DNA of 64,000 nt, taken from NCBI GenBank assembly GCA_963776195.1, contig CAVZMO010000016.1:1-64000 (forward strand), given 5' to 3'. The DNA comes from CAVZMO01 sp963776195. GTDB lineage: Bacteria > Nitrospirota > Thermodesulfovibrionia > Thermodesulfovibrionales > SM23-35. The notes under the pieces were generated by a model that saw nothing but the letters and a program-made list of their open reading frames with translations, searched no databases and was not told the DNA's origin. The position numbers and the translations under genes were made by a program. Positions 45,305-53,578 of the stretch are shown piece by piece. Position 1 is the stretch's first letter, and each line of letters opens with the position of its first letter.

Positions 45305-45388
45305 TATATATATCGGTTTCCCCGCTTACAACAACGTCTTCAGAAATTTCAAAAATATAATGGAAAAATTAAGCAAAAGTGATACAAC

Positions 45389-45892
45389 GTAGCAGTTGGC
45401 CAGCATCCGTAGCAGTTGAATCCGGAGCAGGCCTCTTTGGTCTGTCAGACTCAAAAATGTGTTGCAAAAATAACACATTTTTATTTTTTCCCACCTTTTC
45501 ACAAGTTTTGTTGATATCTTTCCGAAATTACTGCTACACTGCTACGGCACATGAGAAAATGAGAGATTTTAAAAGAAAAGTTAAGATAATCGAAGATATC
45601 TGCCGTAGCAGTTGCCGTAGCAGTCCCGTAGCAGTCCGTAGCAGTAGGGTCGCAGTCGAGACCGGGCAAAATTGGACTGCTACGGGAAATTATTATTTAA
45701 AATCAATCGGTTGTGAGTTTAGTAGCAGAGTAGCAGTAATTTTTATTAGAGCTTACAAATCACGTTTTTCGGTCTTTTTCGGTCTTTTGGGTGGGCTTTT
45801 TAGCAGTCGAAATCACGTTAGTAGCAGTTGGTTTTAAGTTGAATATCTTTATATTTCAAAGAGTTATAACTGACAAAAATTGTAACTGCTAC
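45389..45892. repeat. Iteron-like GTAGCAGT array, candidate replication origin
   Basis: Twelve exact copies of GTAGCAGT in about 500 bases. Forward copies start at 45389, 45409, 45605, 45617, 45628, 45638, 45730 and 45821. Reverse copies (ACTGCTAC) start at 45530, 45538, 45676 and 45885. Near copies are at 45722 and 45800. Four forward copies are 10-12 bases apart, about one helical turn, often preceded by CC. AT-rich stretches lie at 45465-45500 and 45685-45705. The array follows the primase-helicase directly. A frame across it (45379-45837) is an artefact of the repeats. Confidence 0.75.
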
Positions 45893-46460
45893 GGGACGAA
45901 AATGAGGGCAGGATCGCCTTGTCTGAGCGGCGCTTTTCACTTTATGCTCAGGTTTTATTCTCCTGTTAACTATCAAGAAAATATATTATTAGTAGTTAAT
46001 TATAAAGCTATTGATTTAGGTGTAGAAGCTTGATAGTTAAGGGTTTGGTTCATCCTGTGCTCGGTCTCGATTGGGGTGTATCCGGTACGTGGGCAAATTT
46101 TAGCGAAAAAAACGAAATTGTAGGACAAACACCTACAAGGTTTTTTACTGAACATACTGCACATAATGATAAAAAGTGTGGTAATAGGGTTTTAGAGGTT
46201 AATGAAATCAATAGTTTTCGGTTTAAAGATTTTAAGAATAGTGCGATAAGATTTGAAGAGGTTGAAGTTTTAGATTGTGTTCGAGGTCTCAGCACCCACC
46301 CCCCCATCGAAAGCAACCGAGGCCCGGCAGGTGGCCCCTACCTCCTACTCTCTATAAATTGTAAGGATTTTCAAAGGGTTTTTATAAGGCTGTATATCAA
46401 GGTTTTGAGGATAATTATGTTTTTGTTTTTCGAACAGAAGGGGGTCCGGGGGAAACAGAA
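45893..46460. other. AT-rich noncoding stretch downstream of the array
   Basis: A 148-codon frame (46030-46476) has poor protein composition and overlaps the next gene. I treat the region as noncoding origin-flanking sequence. A C-run (CACCCCCCC) near 46300 is the only odd feature. Confidence 0.4.
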
Positions 46461-46859
46461 ATGCATACAGAATTAGTTGCGCAATGTGAGCGATGTTTTC
46501 AAGAGTTTACTTTTCGGTGGCGGGGTGGTCGAAGACATTATTGCGATCATTGTCGTAATGAGATAAAGGAAAAGAGGAGAAAAGCTGAGCGCAAGAGATG
46601 GAGAAAGATGCCTGGAGGGAAAGCATGTCAAAAGAGGCACCACAAAAGGCGCAAGGCTGTCGGCAAGAGCAAAGGAAATCGAAAAGCTCAGGTTGGAAGG
46701 GCAGTGAAGGAAATGAGAAATAGCTATATAAAAACACTTATCAGTAACGAGACTGGAATATCGCCATGTCTCATAACCGAATCGCTCGTTAATTTGAAAA
46801 GAGAACAAATATATATTTTACGACTCTATCGTAAAGCCAAAAAGGAGCTTGCACTATGA
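46461..46859 (+). CDS. Small zinc-ribbon, highly basic protein
   Basis: 132 aa. An N-terminal zinc ribbon (CERCFQEFTFRW, HYCDHCRNEI) leads into a very Lys/Arg-rich stretch (RRKAERKRWRKMPGGKA) and a helix-turn-helix-like end (SNETGISPCLITESLVNLKR). Nucleic-acid binding is likely. Position beside the repeat array makes an origin-binding role possible but unproven. Confidence 0.65.
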   Translation: MHTELVAQCERCFQEFTFRWRGGRRHYCDHCRNEIKEKRRKAERKRWRKMPGGKACQKRHHKRRKAVGKSKGNRKAQVGRAVKEMRNSYIKTLISNETGISPCLITESLVNLKREQIYILRLYRKAKKELAL

Positions 46860-47070
46860 AAGAAACACAGAAAATGGGGAAAGTATTTGATTTATCAGTA
46901 AAGGAAATTGAGGAGGCTTTGTCGAGCCGGAAGCGATCACAGATAAGACGAAGATTGCGGTGGCTTCTCTCGCTGTTTATTCCCGCTTGCGGTCGGCAGA
47001 GGTTCATGAAGAAGCTTTGAAACTAATGCTCGAAAAATATGGGTCTAAGGCTATTGGGCATTCCAAGTAA
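46856..47070 (+). pseudogene. Frameshifted small phage protein
   Basis: Begins MKETQKMGKVFDLSVKEIEE and then needs a shift near 46925 to continue as EPEAITDKTKIAVASLAVYS ... HEEALKLMLEKYGSK, which reads as a coherent helical protein of about 70 aa. As written the first frame ends at 47020. Overlaps the previous stop. Confidence 0.6.
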
Positions 47071-47075
47071 AGAAA

Positions 47076-48117
47076 ATGGATAAACATCTCGCCGGCTTCA
47101 ACCGTTACCTCCACGTCCTCGAAGGTCTCTCATCGAAGAGCAGCGATATTTATTCAGCGAAGGTGAAAGAATTCTTCGCTTGGATGGAAGGAGGTGACAA
47201 AGCGAAACCAGTATCGGAGATTACCCGCCAGGAGATCGAGGGGTATCTTGAGTGGTGTTTCTATCAGGGTAATAGCAATCAGACGCGTCAGACGAAGCTC
47301 ACCGCCCTTGGCAAATTCTTCCGTTATTTAAAGTACGAGAAGATCATCACTGAAGACATCACCGCCGAGATCCCAAAGCCCAAAATCTTCACCCGACGCA
47401 TGCAGACCTTCACCAAGGAAGAAGTCCTTAGTCTTTTCCAGGCGATCGATATCACCAGAGAGAAAGGTCTCCGTGATGTCTGCATTTTCATTCTCGCAGC
47501 CTTTCTGCCGGTCTCCGGATCGGCGAGATATACGGTCTCCGTCTGGCCGATATGATCGATGACGGCAAGTACCTCGATATCGCTATCCCGGAGAACATCG
47601 GCAAAAAGCACGCAAGTCGCACAGTCTACCTTGGAAAGCACCGGCAGCCTATATCCGGCGGTATCTCACAATCCGCATCTCCCAGGGAGCGAAAGTGAGC
47701 GACCGTTTCCTCGTATCCTATCGGTTCAGGCGGCCGTCCACCCGCCCGCTTGATGCCGGAGCCCTGAAACTTGTCCTCAAACGCTATGCCTCGACCGCCG
47801 GTATCCGCAAAGCAAAAGTCACCTGGCACATGTTCCGGGCAACTCACTCAAACGACCTCCAGCACATCAGAGGATACACGCTTCCAGCGATCCAGGAACG
47901 CATGGGCTGGAAGGACCTTTCAACTGCCGGCCGCTACCTCGTCCGGCGCGAGAGGATCCACAGGACTTATAACTCGTTGCACGAATACTGGATAGACTTT
48001 GCAAAAATTTGGCATAAAAGGGGAATCGAGGCTGTCAGCAACAATGAGCAGTCTAACCAAAATACCGCCCAAAGCGGTGAACATGACGGAGGGAATGCCA
48101 TTGACGGAAAAACCTAA
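47076..48117 (+). pseudogene. Tyrosine recombinase with two frameshifts
   Basis: The N-terminal SAM-like domain is intact (FNRYLHVLEGLSSKSSDIYS). The frame shifts near 47510, where Arg I continues as AGLRIGEIYGLRLADMIDDG. It shifts again near 47643, continuing as YIRRYLTIRISQGAK. The His-x-x-Arg box (WHMFRATHSND) and GWKDLSTAGRYL with Tyr are in the last frame. All catalytic parts are present, so a single chain of about 345 aa would result if the shifts were errors. Confidence 0.8.
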
Positions 48118-48523
48118 CTGGTGGAAGGGAAGGCAGATGCTCAATAGACTTTTTGACGGCTATGTGAAAGACTACGGGACGAACGACGGCGAAAAGATTA
48201 TCAAAACAGTTATCGATGTTCTCGGCGGTTGCAGGATCACCATCCCTGACCGTCTTTCAAATAATTCAGAAAATATTACAGCGCTGCTCGCCCTTTATAC
48301 CTGCTTCTGTGACCGGTTCGGCGACGCCTCGGGCAAAGAGATTATGCGAAAGTTCATCTGTGACCTTAAAGACTGCCGGATTTCCTTTCCAGACCATAAA
48401 GACCTTTACCGAGAAGAGCGGAATAGAAAGATCAGGAGCATGTTCAAAGGCAATTATACGGAACTGGCGCTTCGGTTCAATATGGATGTAAAACAAATCT
48501 GGCGGATCGTGAATGGGGATTAG
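48083..48523 (+). CDS. Mor-type transcription activator
   Basis: 146 aa. The last 50 residues (REERNRKIRSMFKGNYTELA then RFNMDVKQIWRIVNGD) match the helix-turn-helix of the Mor/C family that turns on middle and late genes in Mu-like phages. The N-terminal part (EKIIKTVIDVLGGCRITIPD) fits the dimerisation region. The ATG at 48083 overlaps the recombinase 3' end; MPLTEK at 48095 follows a GGAGGG and is an alternative start. Confidence 0.75.
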   Translation: MTEGMPLTEKPNWWKGRQMLNRLFDGYVKDYGTNDGEKIIKTVIDVLGGCRITIPDRLSNNSENITALLALYTCFCDRFGDASGKEIMRKFICDLKDCRISFPDHKDLYREERNRKIRSMFKGNYTELALRFNMDVKQIWRIVNGD

Positions 48524-48866
48524 TAGTTAAATTCACATCGAAGTTCGCACCAACGCGATTTTCTGCCTTCGTCTGGTCCTTCCTGCAATACGAACTTTTC
48601 GGTCTCTGTCCGGGCCTACCGTGGGTTCAATCGGAAATAAACAGAAATATGACCCAAGAAGAATACTATCGTATGCGGCCTTAGATGCCAAGGCAACCCA
48701 GAGATGACCAAAAGCAGATAGGATTCTAAGTAAACTTATACAGTGTAAAAGAGAGCTCATTTGACCCTGAAAAGTATTTCCATTGACTGATTACCCCCCC
48801 CTTCTTATATCATTATTTAAAGACGGTAGTCGTATGAAATAACGTTATGCGGCAGGAGGATGCCAA
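48524..48866. other. Intergenic with promoter of the KAP gene
   Basis: About 340 bases without a supported gene. An eight-C run at 48794-48801 is followed by AT-rich sequence. GGCAGGAGG precedes the ATG at 48867. Confidence 0.4.
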
Positions 48867-50640
48867 ATGAAGCCTGTGAAGGCTCACCTACGACGGTACA
48901 GGGAACGTGGACGTCCCCGGTAAAACCGCAATCATAGAAGCTCTCGACAGTGCCCCCGTCTCAATTGTCGGCCTTGTTGGCCGATGGGGGGTGGGAAAGA
49001 CTCACTTATGGAAGGCCATTGTTGAGGAGCACCGGGCAGACATTGCGCTCAAATATCCACGATATGCCTATGTTTCCTTGTTTGGTCTTCGTTCTATTTC
49101 TGATGTCAAGACTTCTATCCTGTTTGAAGTTTCTGGAACGACAGAACTTGGTGGTGACTCAGATAGCATTTTTTCTAAGATGTGGGCTGAAGCAAAGAAG
49201 AAAAGGCTTGCTCTGGTACAACGCATACAAAAAGGCGCTGCTGGACTAGGGCTTCCAGGCAAAGTTGCCGCAGAGGCAATTCAATTGGGGATTGATGCAT
49301 TTGAATTTGGTGCTATTCGTAACTGTCTAGTTTGCCTGGACGACTTGGAGCGCACGGCCCCAGAGCTAAAAGCCGTTGAAATCATGGGACTTGTAGAAAC
49401 CCTTGCAAGAGAGAGGGCTTGCAAGGTCGTCCTCATTTTTAGTCGTGATAATCTTAGTGACGATAGCATGAAGTCGCTCAAACTGTATCGAGAAAAGATT
49501 TTCGACAGAGAAATTCTTTTCGATCCACCTATGTCTTACGGCGTCAGCATTGCTGCAGAGGGACATGACGCGGCGACAGTCGCGTCTCTTTCTATGATGG
49601 CTGACTCGTTGCACATCAAGAATGTCCGTGTTCTGAAAAAGATCCTGGCCAGTCACGATCATGTGCTTAGCCATTTGCCAGATTTGTTGCCGCAGGTTAA
49701 GGACTCTCTGATGTCCTCCCTTGGGGTCCTTTACTACTGCCATCTGATTGGAGGTGAGGACGTTCCAACTGTAGACGATGTTCTTTCCATCGAATATGTA
49801 TCTCCGATCGAAGAAGCGGCCGACGACAAACAGAATACTTTAACTAGGCACATTCAGTTCTTGCGACGTGTGGGGTGGACCCATCTGTCGCAATCAGATC
49901 GCTTTTTGGGCGCATACGTCACTGATGGAGTTTGCGATTGGGCTGCCTTGGTGGAAGTGATGCAGGCAGAGAATCAGAACATAGCCACGTTTCTGCGCCG
50001 CCAAGAAATCGAGGAATTGTGGCGCGAATACCGGGCAAGTTTCCGCGACGCAGAGGAGTGGCGCGCCTTTGCCGAGCGGCTACGTCAAAAGTATCTCGAA
50101 CATATTACCCTAGTTCACACGCGTAGTCTTGACAGCGCTTTATGGCTACTTCGAAAAGCAGGTATGGAAGAGGAGGCAGATCAGTTGCTCGAAGAATGGA
50201 GAGTCGCACATGCTCATGAAAAGGAGATGTTCGATCTCAGCGCGCTTGAAGGCTTTCAAAGACTAACTGATGCAAAGCTTCGACAGGTATGCGAGCAGGA
50301 ATATGAATCTTCTTCGGAAAAGGATAAGGATATTCTGGAGATATTGGCCCGTATTTCCACTGAGAAATCATGGGGTGGTGACGACACGGCATTTCTTGAA
50401 TCTGCAAGGGCGGAAGACTACGCAAACGCATTTCGCAGTAAGGATTTTAACCCAGCTGCCATGGGTGGCGCTCGATTCTTTCTCAACCTGAGCAATCCCA
50501 GTGCGGCGGATCTCGTCATTCGCGCAAACATTGAGTCTGCTCTTCGTGATATCGCTCGTGATAGTGAGATCAATAGAGAAAAGGTGCGTGCCTTAGGCGT
50601 GAACCTTGATGACCATGGACCGCAATCTGGGGCGCAATGA
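48867..50640 (+). CDS. KAP-type P-loop NTPase, possible defence gene (one 5' frameshift)
   Basis: About 590 aa. MKPVKAHLRRYRE at 48867 follows a good GGAGG site and fits a KAP-family N-terminus. The frame then changes near 48890 to the long open frame that ends at 50640. Walker A is GRWGVGKTHL. Walker B is LVCLDDLER at about residue 141 of the long frame. A sensor-like VVLIFSRDNL follows. The C-terminal 350 residues are helical and unrecognised. KAP NTPases often sit in anti-phage or signalling systems. Here it is a lone gene between a phage activator and a ParB-like gene, so cargo is likely but unproven. Confidence 0.75.
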
Positions 50641-50789
50641 ACTGATTCGATTAAGAATGCCCACAGTGTGTTGTTGATATAAAAATGTTTATTGAATTAT
50701 CCTCCTGCCAGACTACGCCAAAAAAATTTGTTATTATAGAGCGTAAAATGAAATCGGTACTTTAAGCATCTCCCTCTCGGAGAGCTGTT

Positions 50790-50885
50790 AAACCCGAAAT
50801 CAAAACTTTACATTTGGGATAGTTAAGAACTCCCCAAGGAGACCTCTTAAGACCCCAATAAAAGTTAGATTTCGGGTTTTTTGTT
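50790..50885 (+). ncRNA. Long multi-helix hairpin ending in a T-tract
   Basis: Outer stem AAACCCGAAATC/GATTTCGGGTTT (12 bp, 50790-50801 and 50868-50879). Then come AACTTT/AAAGTT, TTGGG/CCCAA, TTAAGA/TCTTAA and CTCC/GGAG capped by CCAA, with small internal loops. TTTTTTG follows. It may be the terminator of the KAP gene, a leader of the next operon, or a separate small RNA. Confidence 0.6.
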
Positions 50886-50902
50886 GCCCGAGAAGGAGTG
50901 AT

Positions 50903-51049
50903 ATGAAGGATTTCAAAGAATGGAAAAAGAAATTGGCTGAACTTCTCAAAGAGTATCCCGACATAGTTCAAAAGTTTACCGGACAAATCGAAATGAATAT
51001 GAACGAAGGAGGACTAACTAAGATATTCATACATAAAGAACTGAAATAA
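50903..51049 (+). CDS. 48-aa protein, DUF2292-like
   Basis: MKDFKEWKKKLAELLKEYPD then KFTGQIEMNMNEGGLTKIFI. The C-terminal strand pattern (G-x-I-x-x-x-x-x-x-G-x-x-x-K/I) is like the small DUF2292 proteins. Ribosome-binding site GAGAAGGAGTGAT. It leads the ParB-like/glycosyltransferase gene pair. Confidence 0.6.
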   Translation: MKDFKEWKKKLAELLKEYPDIVQKFTGQIEMNMNEGGLTKIFIHKELK

Positions 51050-51086
51050 TCGGATAGTTGTGGGGTAAGTATATGAGGATAAGTAT

Positions 51087-51674
51087 ATGAACATTAGTAA
51101 TATACCAATAGAAGATTTAAAGCCTGCGAAATACAATCCCCGGAAGATCGCACGTCCCATGCTGAAGTCGCTCAAGGGAAATATCAAAGAATTCGGACTT
51201 GTGGATCCGATCATTGTTAACGCCGATATGACCATAATCGGCGGGCATCAGCGGTATAAAGCCTGTCTGGAGATGGGATTCAAAGAAGTCCCCTGCATTG
51301 TATTCGACCTTTCGAAGTCGAAAGAAAAAGCCCTCAATCTTGCCTTGAATAAGATTACCGGCGATTGGGACAGAACTAAGTTAGAGAAGATCTTGAAGGA
51401 GATCGAGTCTCTTGATTTCGCTTTTACCGGGTTCAGTGAAGATGAGCTCGCAAAGATCATCGATGATATCAACATAGAAACTCCTGAATACGATATCGCA
51501 CCCAGGTTGATGGAAGAATATAATTACGTCGTCCTGTTTTTCAGAAACACGCTCGACTTCCAAGTCGCGGTCGATCATTTCAACATCAAGATGATGAAAG
51601 AAGACAAGAGGGAAAAGATCGGCCTCGGGAAAGTGATAGACGGCGCTGAATTCCTGCGGAGCGTTGGTAAGTGA
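51087..51674 (+). CDS. ParB-like nuclease-domain protein
   Basis: 195 aa. IPIEDLKPAKYNPRKI, FGLVDPIIVNADMTIIGGHQ and RYKACLEMGFKEVPCIVFDL are the ParB/sulfiredoxin-like fold motifs; IGGHQRY replaces the GERR of partition ParBs. Such phage proteins usually act with DNA modification genes rather than segregation. The C-terminal 90 residues are unrecognised. The stop overlaps the next start by four bases. Confidence 0.88.
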   Translation: MNISNIPIEDLKPAKYNPRKIARPMLKSLKGNIKEFGLVDPIIVNADMTIIGGHQRYKACLEMGFKEVPCIVFDLSKSKEKALNLALNKITGDWDRTKLEKILKEIESLDFAFTGFSEDELAKIIDDINIETPEYDIAPRLMEEYNYVVLFFRNTLDFQVAVDHFNIKMMKEDKREKIGLGKVIDGAEFLRSVGK

Positions 51675-52390
51675 TCTGCGTCATTCCGTCTGCCGGCCGC
51701 GCGGAAACCATGACGACACATAAACTATTCCGCGAGTCATTTGTCTGCGTTCCGAAGTCCCAGGCGGACCAATACAGAAAATACCACGACAAGGTAGTAT
51801 CTCATCCCGAAACAGTCTATGGCATGGGGCAAAAGCGTCAGTGGATCCTCGACAACTTCGATGAAGAAATTATTTTCATGGCGGACGATGATATTGAATG
51901 CCTCATTTACATGGGTGGAGAGGAAGGGGTAACTGGAGGCCTCCGAACAAAAGTTAAGGATCCGGGCTATATATGGGAAGTGCTCCTCAACACTGCCAAT
52001 ATTGCCCGCGATACCGGGACCAATCTCTTCGGCTTCAACGAGATCCCGGACATCCGCAAGTTTGATTACATAGATCCCTTCTCAACCCAGGACCGCATTA
52101 ACGGTTTTGCAATGGGAGTTATCAAAGACGGCCAGAGGTTCGATCCCCGTCTGGTGGTCAAACAGGACTATGATTTCTTCCTGATGAGCCTATATTGGAA
52201 GAGGTTCATCTGGCGAGACGATCGCTATGCTTTCCTCGCAAAGCACTACACAAACAAAGGCGGCCTAAGTTCGCACCGATCGACAAATAAAGAAATCGAG
52301 TGCATCAAGATCCTCCAGCAGAAATTCGGGAAGCGTGTCGTGGGGACGGTAAAGGATAAGCCATGGAAAGTGGTCTTGAAGAAATTGTAA
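51671..52390 (+). CDS. Putative TET-associated-type glycosyltransferase (TAGT-like)
   Basis: 239 aa. The nucleotide-sugar fold is suggested by MICVIPSAGRAETMTTHKLF at the start and by EEIIFMADDDIECLIY, where ADDDIE supplies a D-x-D motif. DRINGFAMGVIKDGQRFDPR and KQDYDFFLMSLYWK follow, then KHYTNKGGLSSHRS. The pattern resembles phage TAGT enzymes that glycosylate modified pyrimidines in DNA. Coupling to a ParB-like gene is the usual context. The family call is from memory of motifs and needs a profile search. GTG start inside the ParB-like 3' end. Confidence 0.6.
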   Translation: MICVIPSAGRAETMTTHKLFRESFVCVPKSQADQYRKYHDKVVSHPETVYGMGQKRQWILDNFDEEIIFMADDDIECLIYMGGEEGVTGGLRTKVKDPGYIWEVLLNTANIARDTGTNLFGFNEIPDIRKFDYIDPFSTQDRINGFAMGVIKDGQRFDPRLVVKQDYDFFLMSLYWKRFIWRDDRYAFLAKHYTNKGGLSSHRSTNKEIECIKILQQKFGKRVVGTVKDKPWKVVLKKL

Positions 52391-52500
52391 ATGCATTTAA
52401 CAAAGTGCTTGCATTCGAGGCTTCTTCCTCACAGAAGCAATTGTTTTTGTTGATGAGAAAAATTACGTCTGTTTCCTCAGAAAAGGAGCATGCCCGATGA
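52363..52500 (+). CDS. 45-aa hypothetical overlapping the glycosyltransferase end
   Basis: MESGLEEIVNAFNKVLAFEA ... HAR, helical, after AAAGGATAAGCC. Plausible coupled small gene, low coding evidence. Confidence 0.35.
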   Translation: MESGLEEIVNAFNKVLAFEASSSQKQLFLLMRKITSVSSEKEHAR

Positions 52501-52744
52501 TCGCGCTGAGGAGCGAACAACACCTACTTACAAACGTTTTCAGGTGTTACAAAGTTTTCTCGAATCCTTCATCACGTCAGCACAATGCCTGATTCTATCG
52601 GAATGTGACTTTCATCTGCAACTTAGCATAGCCGGCACCTATGAGATATGATAATTATCATAACAGTGTGTCTCTTTAGCCGCGACGTTGTCCCTCTGTC
52701 AATATTAGTCCCTTTAGGAATCAGCGTCAGCATAATACTTTGAT

Positions 52745-53481
52745 CTAAGAGTTCCGTTTATTCTTCTTCCGCTCATACATTGATTTATCAGCTTGAACCA
52801 ACAGTTCTTCAATAGAATATGGATGTTCTGGATTATAGGATGCTATTCCAAGACTTAATGATAATTTATAACCAAGATTGCTTTGTGAATTGTAGATCTC
52901 CAATGCTTTTTGCAAACGATTAATAACTATATCGATACAATCTCTCTCAGTACCAACTGGAATTACGATAAACTCATCCCCACTGATGCGGGCAATAATA
53001 TCAGACTCCCGACAGATTCATTTTGAGGATTTTTGCCGTCGCAATTAAAGCCGCGTCTCCTTCTTTATGCCCCAATGTATCATTAATGCCCTTAAGATTA
53101 TCGACATCAGCATAAAGCAGGTATATACACTTCTTCTGTCGCCTGACCATTCTCAAATAATGTTCACCTAATGTTAAGAGTCCTCGTCTGTTATAAATGT
53201 CCGGTAAGTTCATCAACCAGTGCAAGGGAACGGTATTTTTCTTCTGATTCCTTAACTTTCTTGAGGAGTTTTTCTCTTTCATTAACAAGATAACCTAAGA
53301 ATGTGTAAATGAGCGGAATAAGAACAATTAGGACATAAAACGCCTGAATTTCGTAATGATGAGACTGGCTGAAAGATATGAATAATCCAGCGATTTCCAT
53401 ATTCGTCGTAATCATAGGGAGCCAAACCACAAAAAGAAGCCATCCCCAAAGAGTAATGGCAATTGCGAGTTTTGATTTCAT
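52745..53481 (-). pseudogene. Membrane diguanylate cyclase, two frameshifts
   Basis: Two membrane helices (IAITLWGWLLFVVWLPMI, FYVLIVLIPLIYTFLGYLV) and a coiled coil lead to a GGDEF domain. The frame shifts near 53200 (LVDELTG to IYNRRGLLTL) and near 53020 (to ESDIIARISGDEFIVIPVG). The signature is SGDEF, compatible with cyclase activity. The N-terminal segment gives no ligand hint. Lies in reverse orientation to the phage genes. Confidence 0.8.
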
Positions 53482-53578
53482 GGATTTTTATGTCTTCTTA
53501 TTTTTCCCAATTTTTGAGTAGGTTTTATGTTAATCTTATCGTTAGGAGCAAAAAGTTGTTCTGCTGTTTTTTTTATCA
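53482..53578. other. Short spacer between two cyclic-di-GMP genes
   Basis: No signal recognised; both genes point left. Confidence 0.4.

Noticed and set aside
45379..45837. 152-codon frame across the GTAGCAGT array
   Set aside because: Its Ser/Arg/Val runs are a direct result of the repeat (SSCRSSPVAVRSSRVAV); no start signal; noncoding origin is the better reading.
45389..45892. GTAGCAGT array considered as a CRISPR array
   Set aside because: Units are 8 bp, in both orientations and irregularly spaced; no cas genes in the window.
46030..46476. 148-codon frame after the array
   Set aside because: Unusual composition, weak start, overlaps the better-supported zinc-ribbon gene.
48533..48760. 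75-codon minus-strand frame upstream of the KAP gene
   Set aside because: No start signal and no recognisable sequence.
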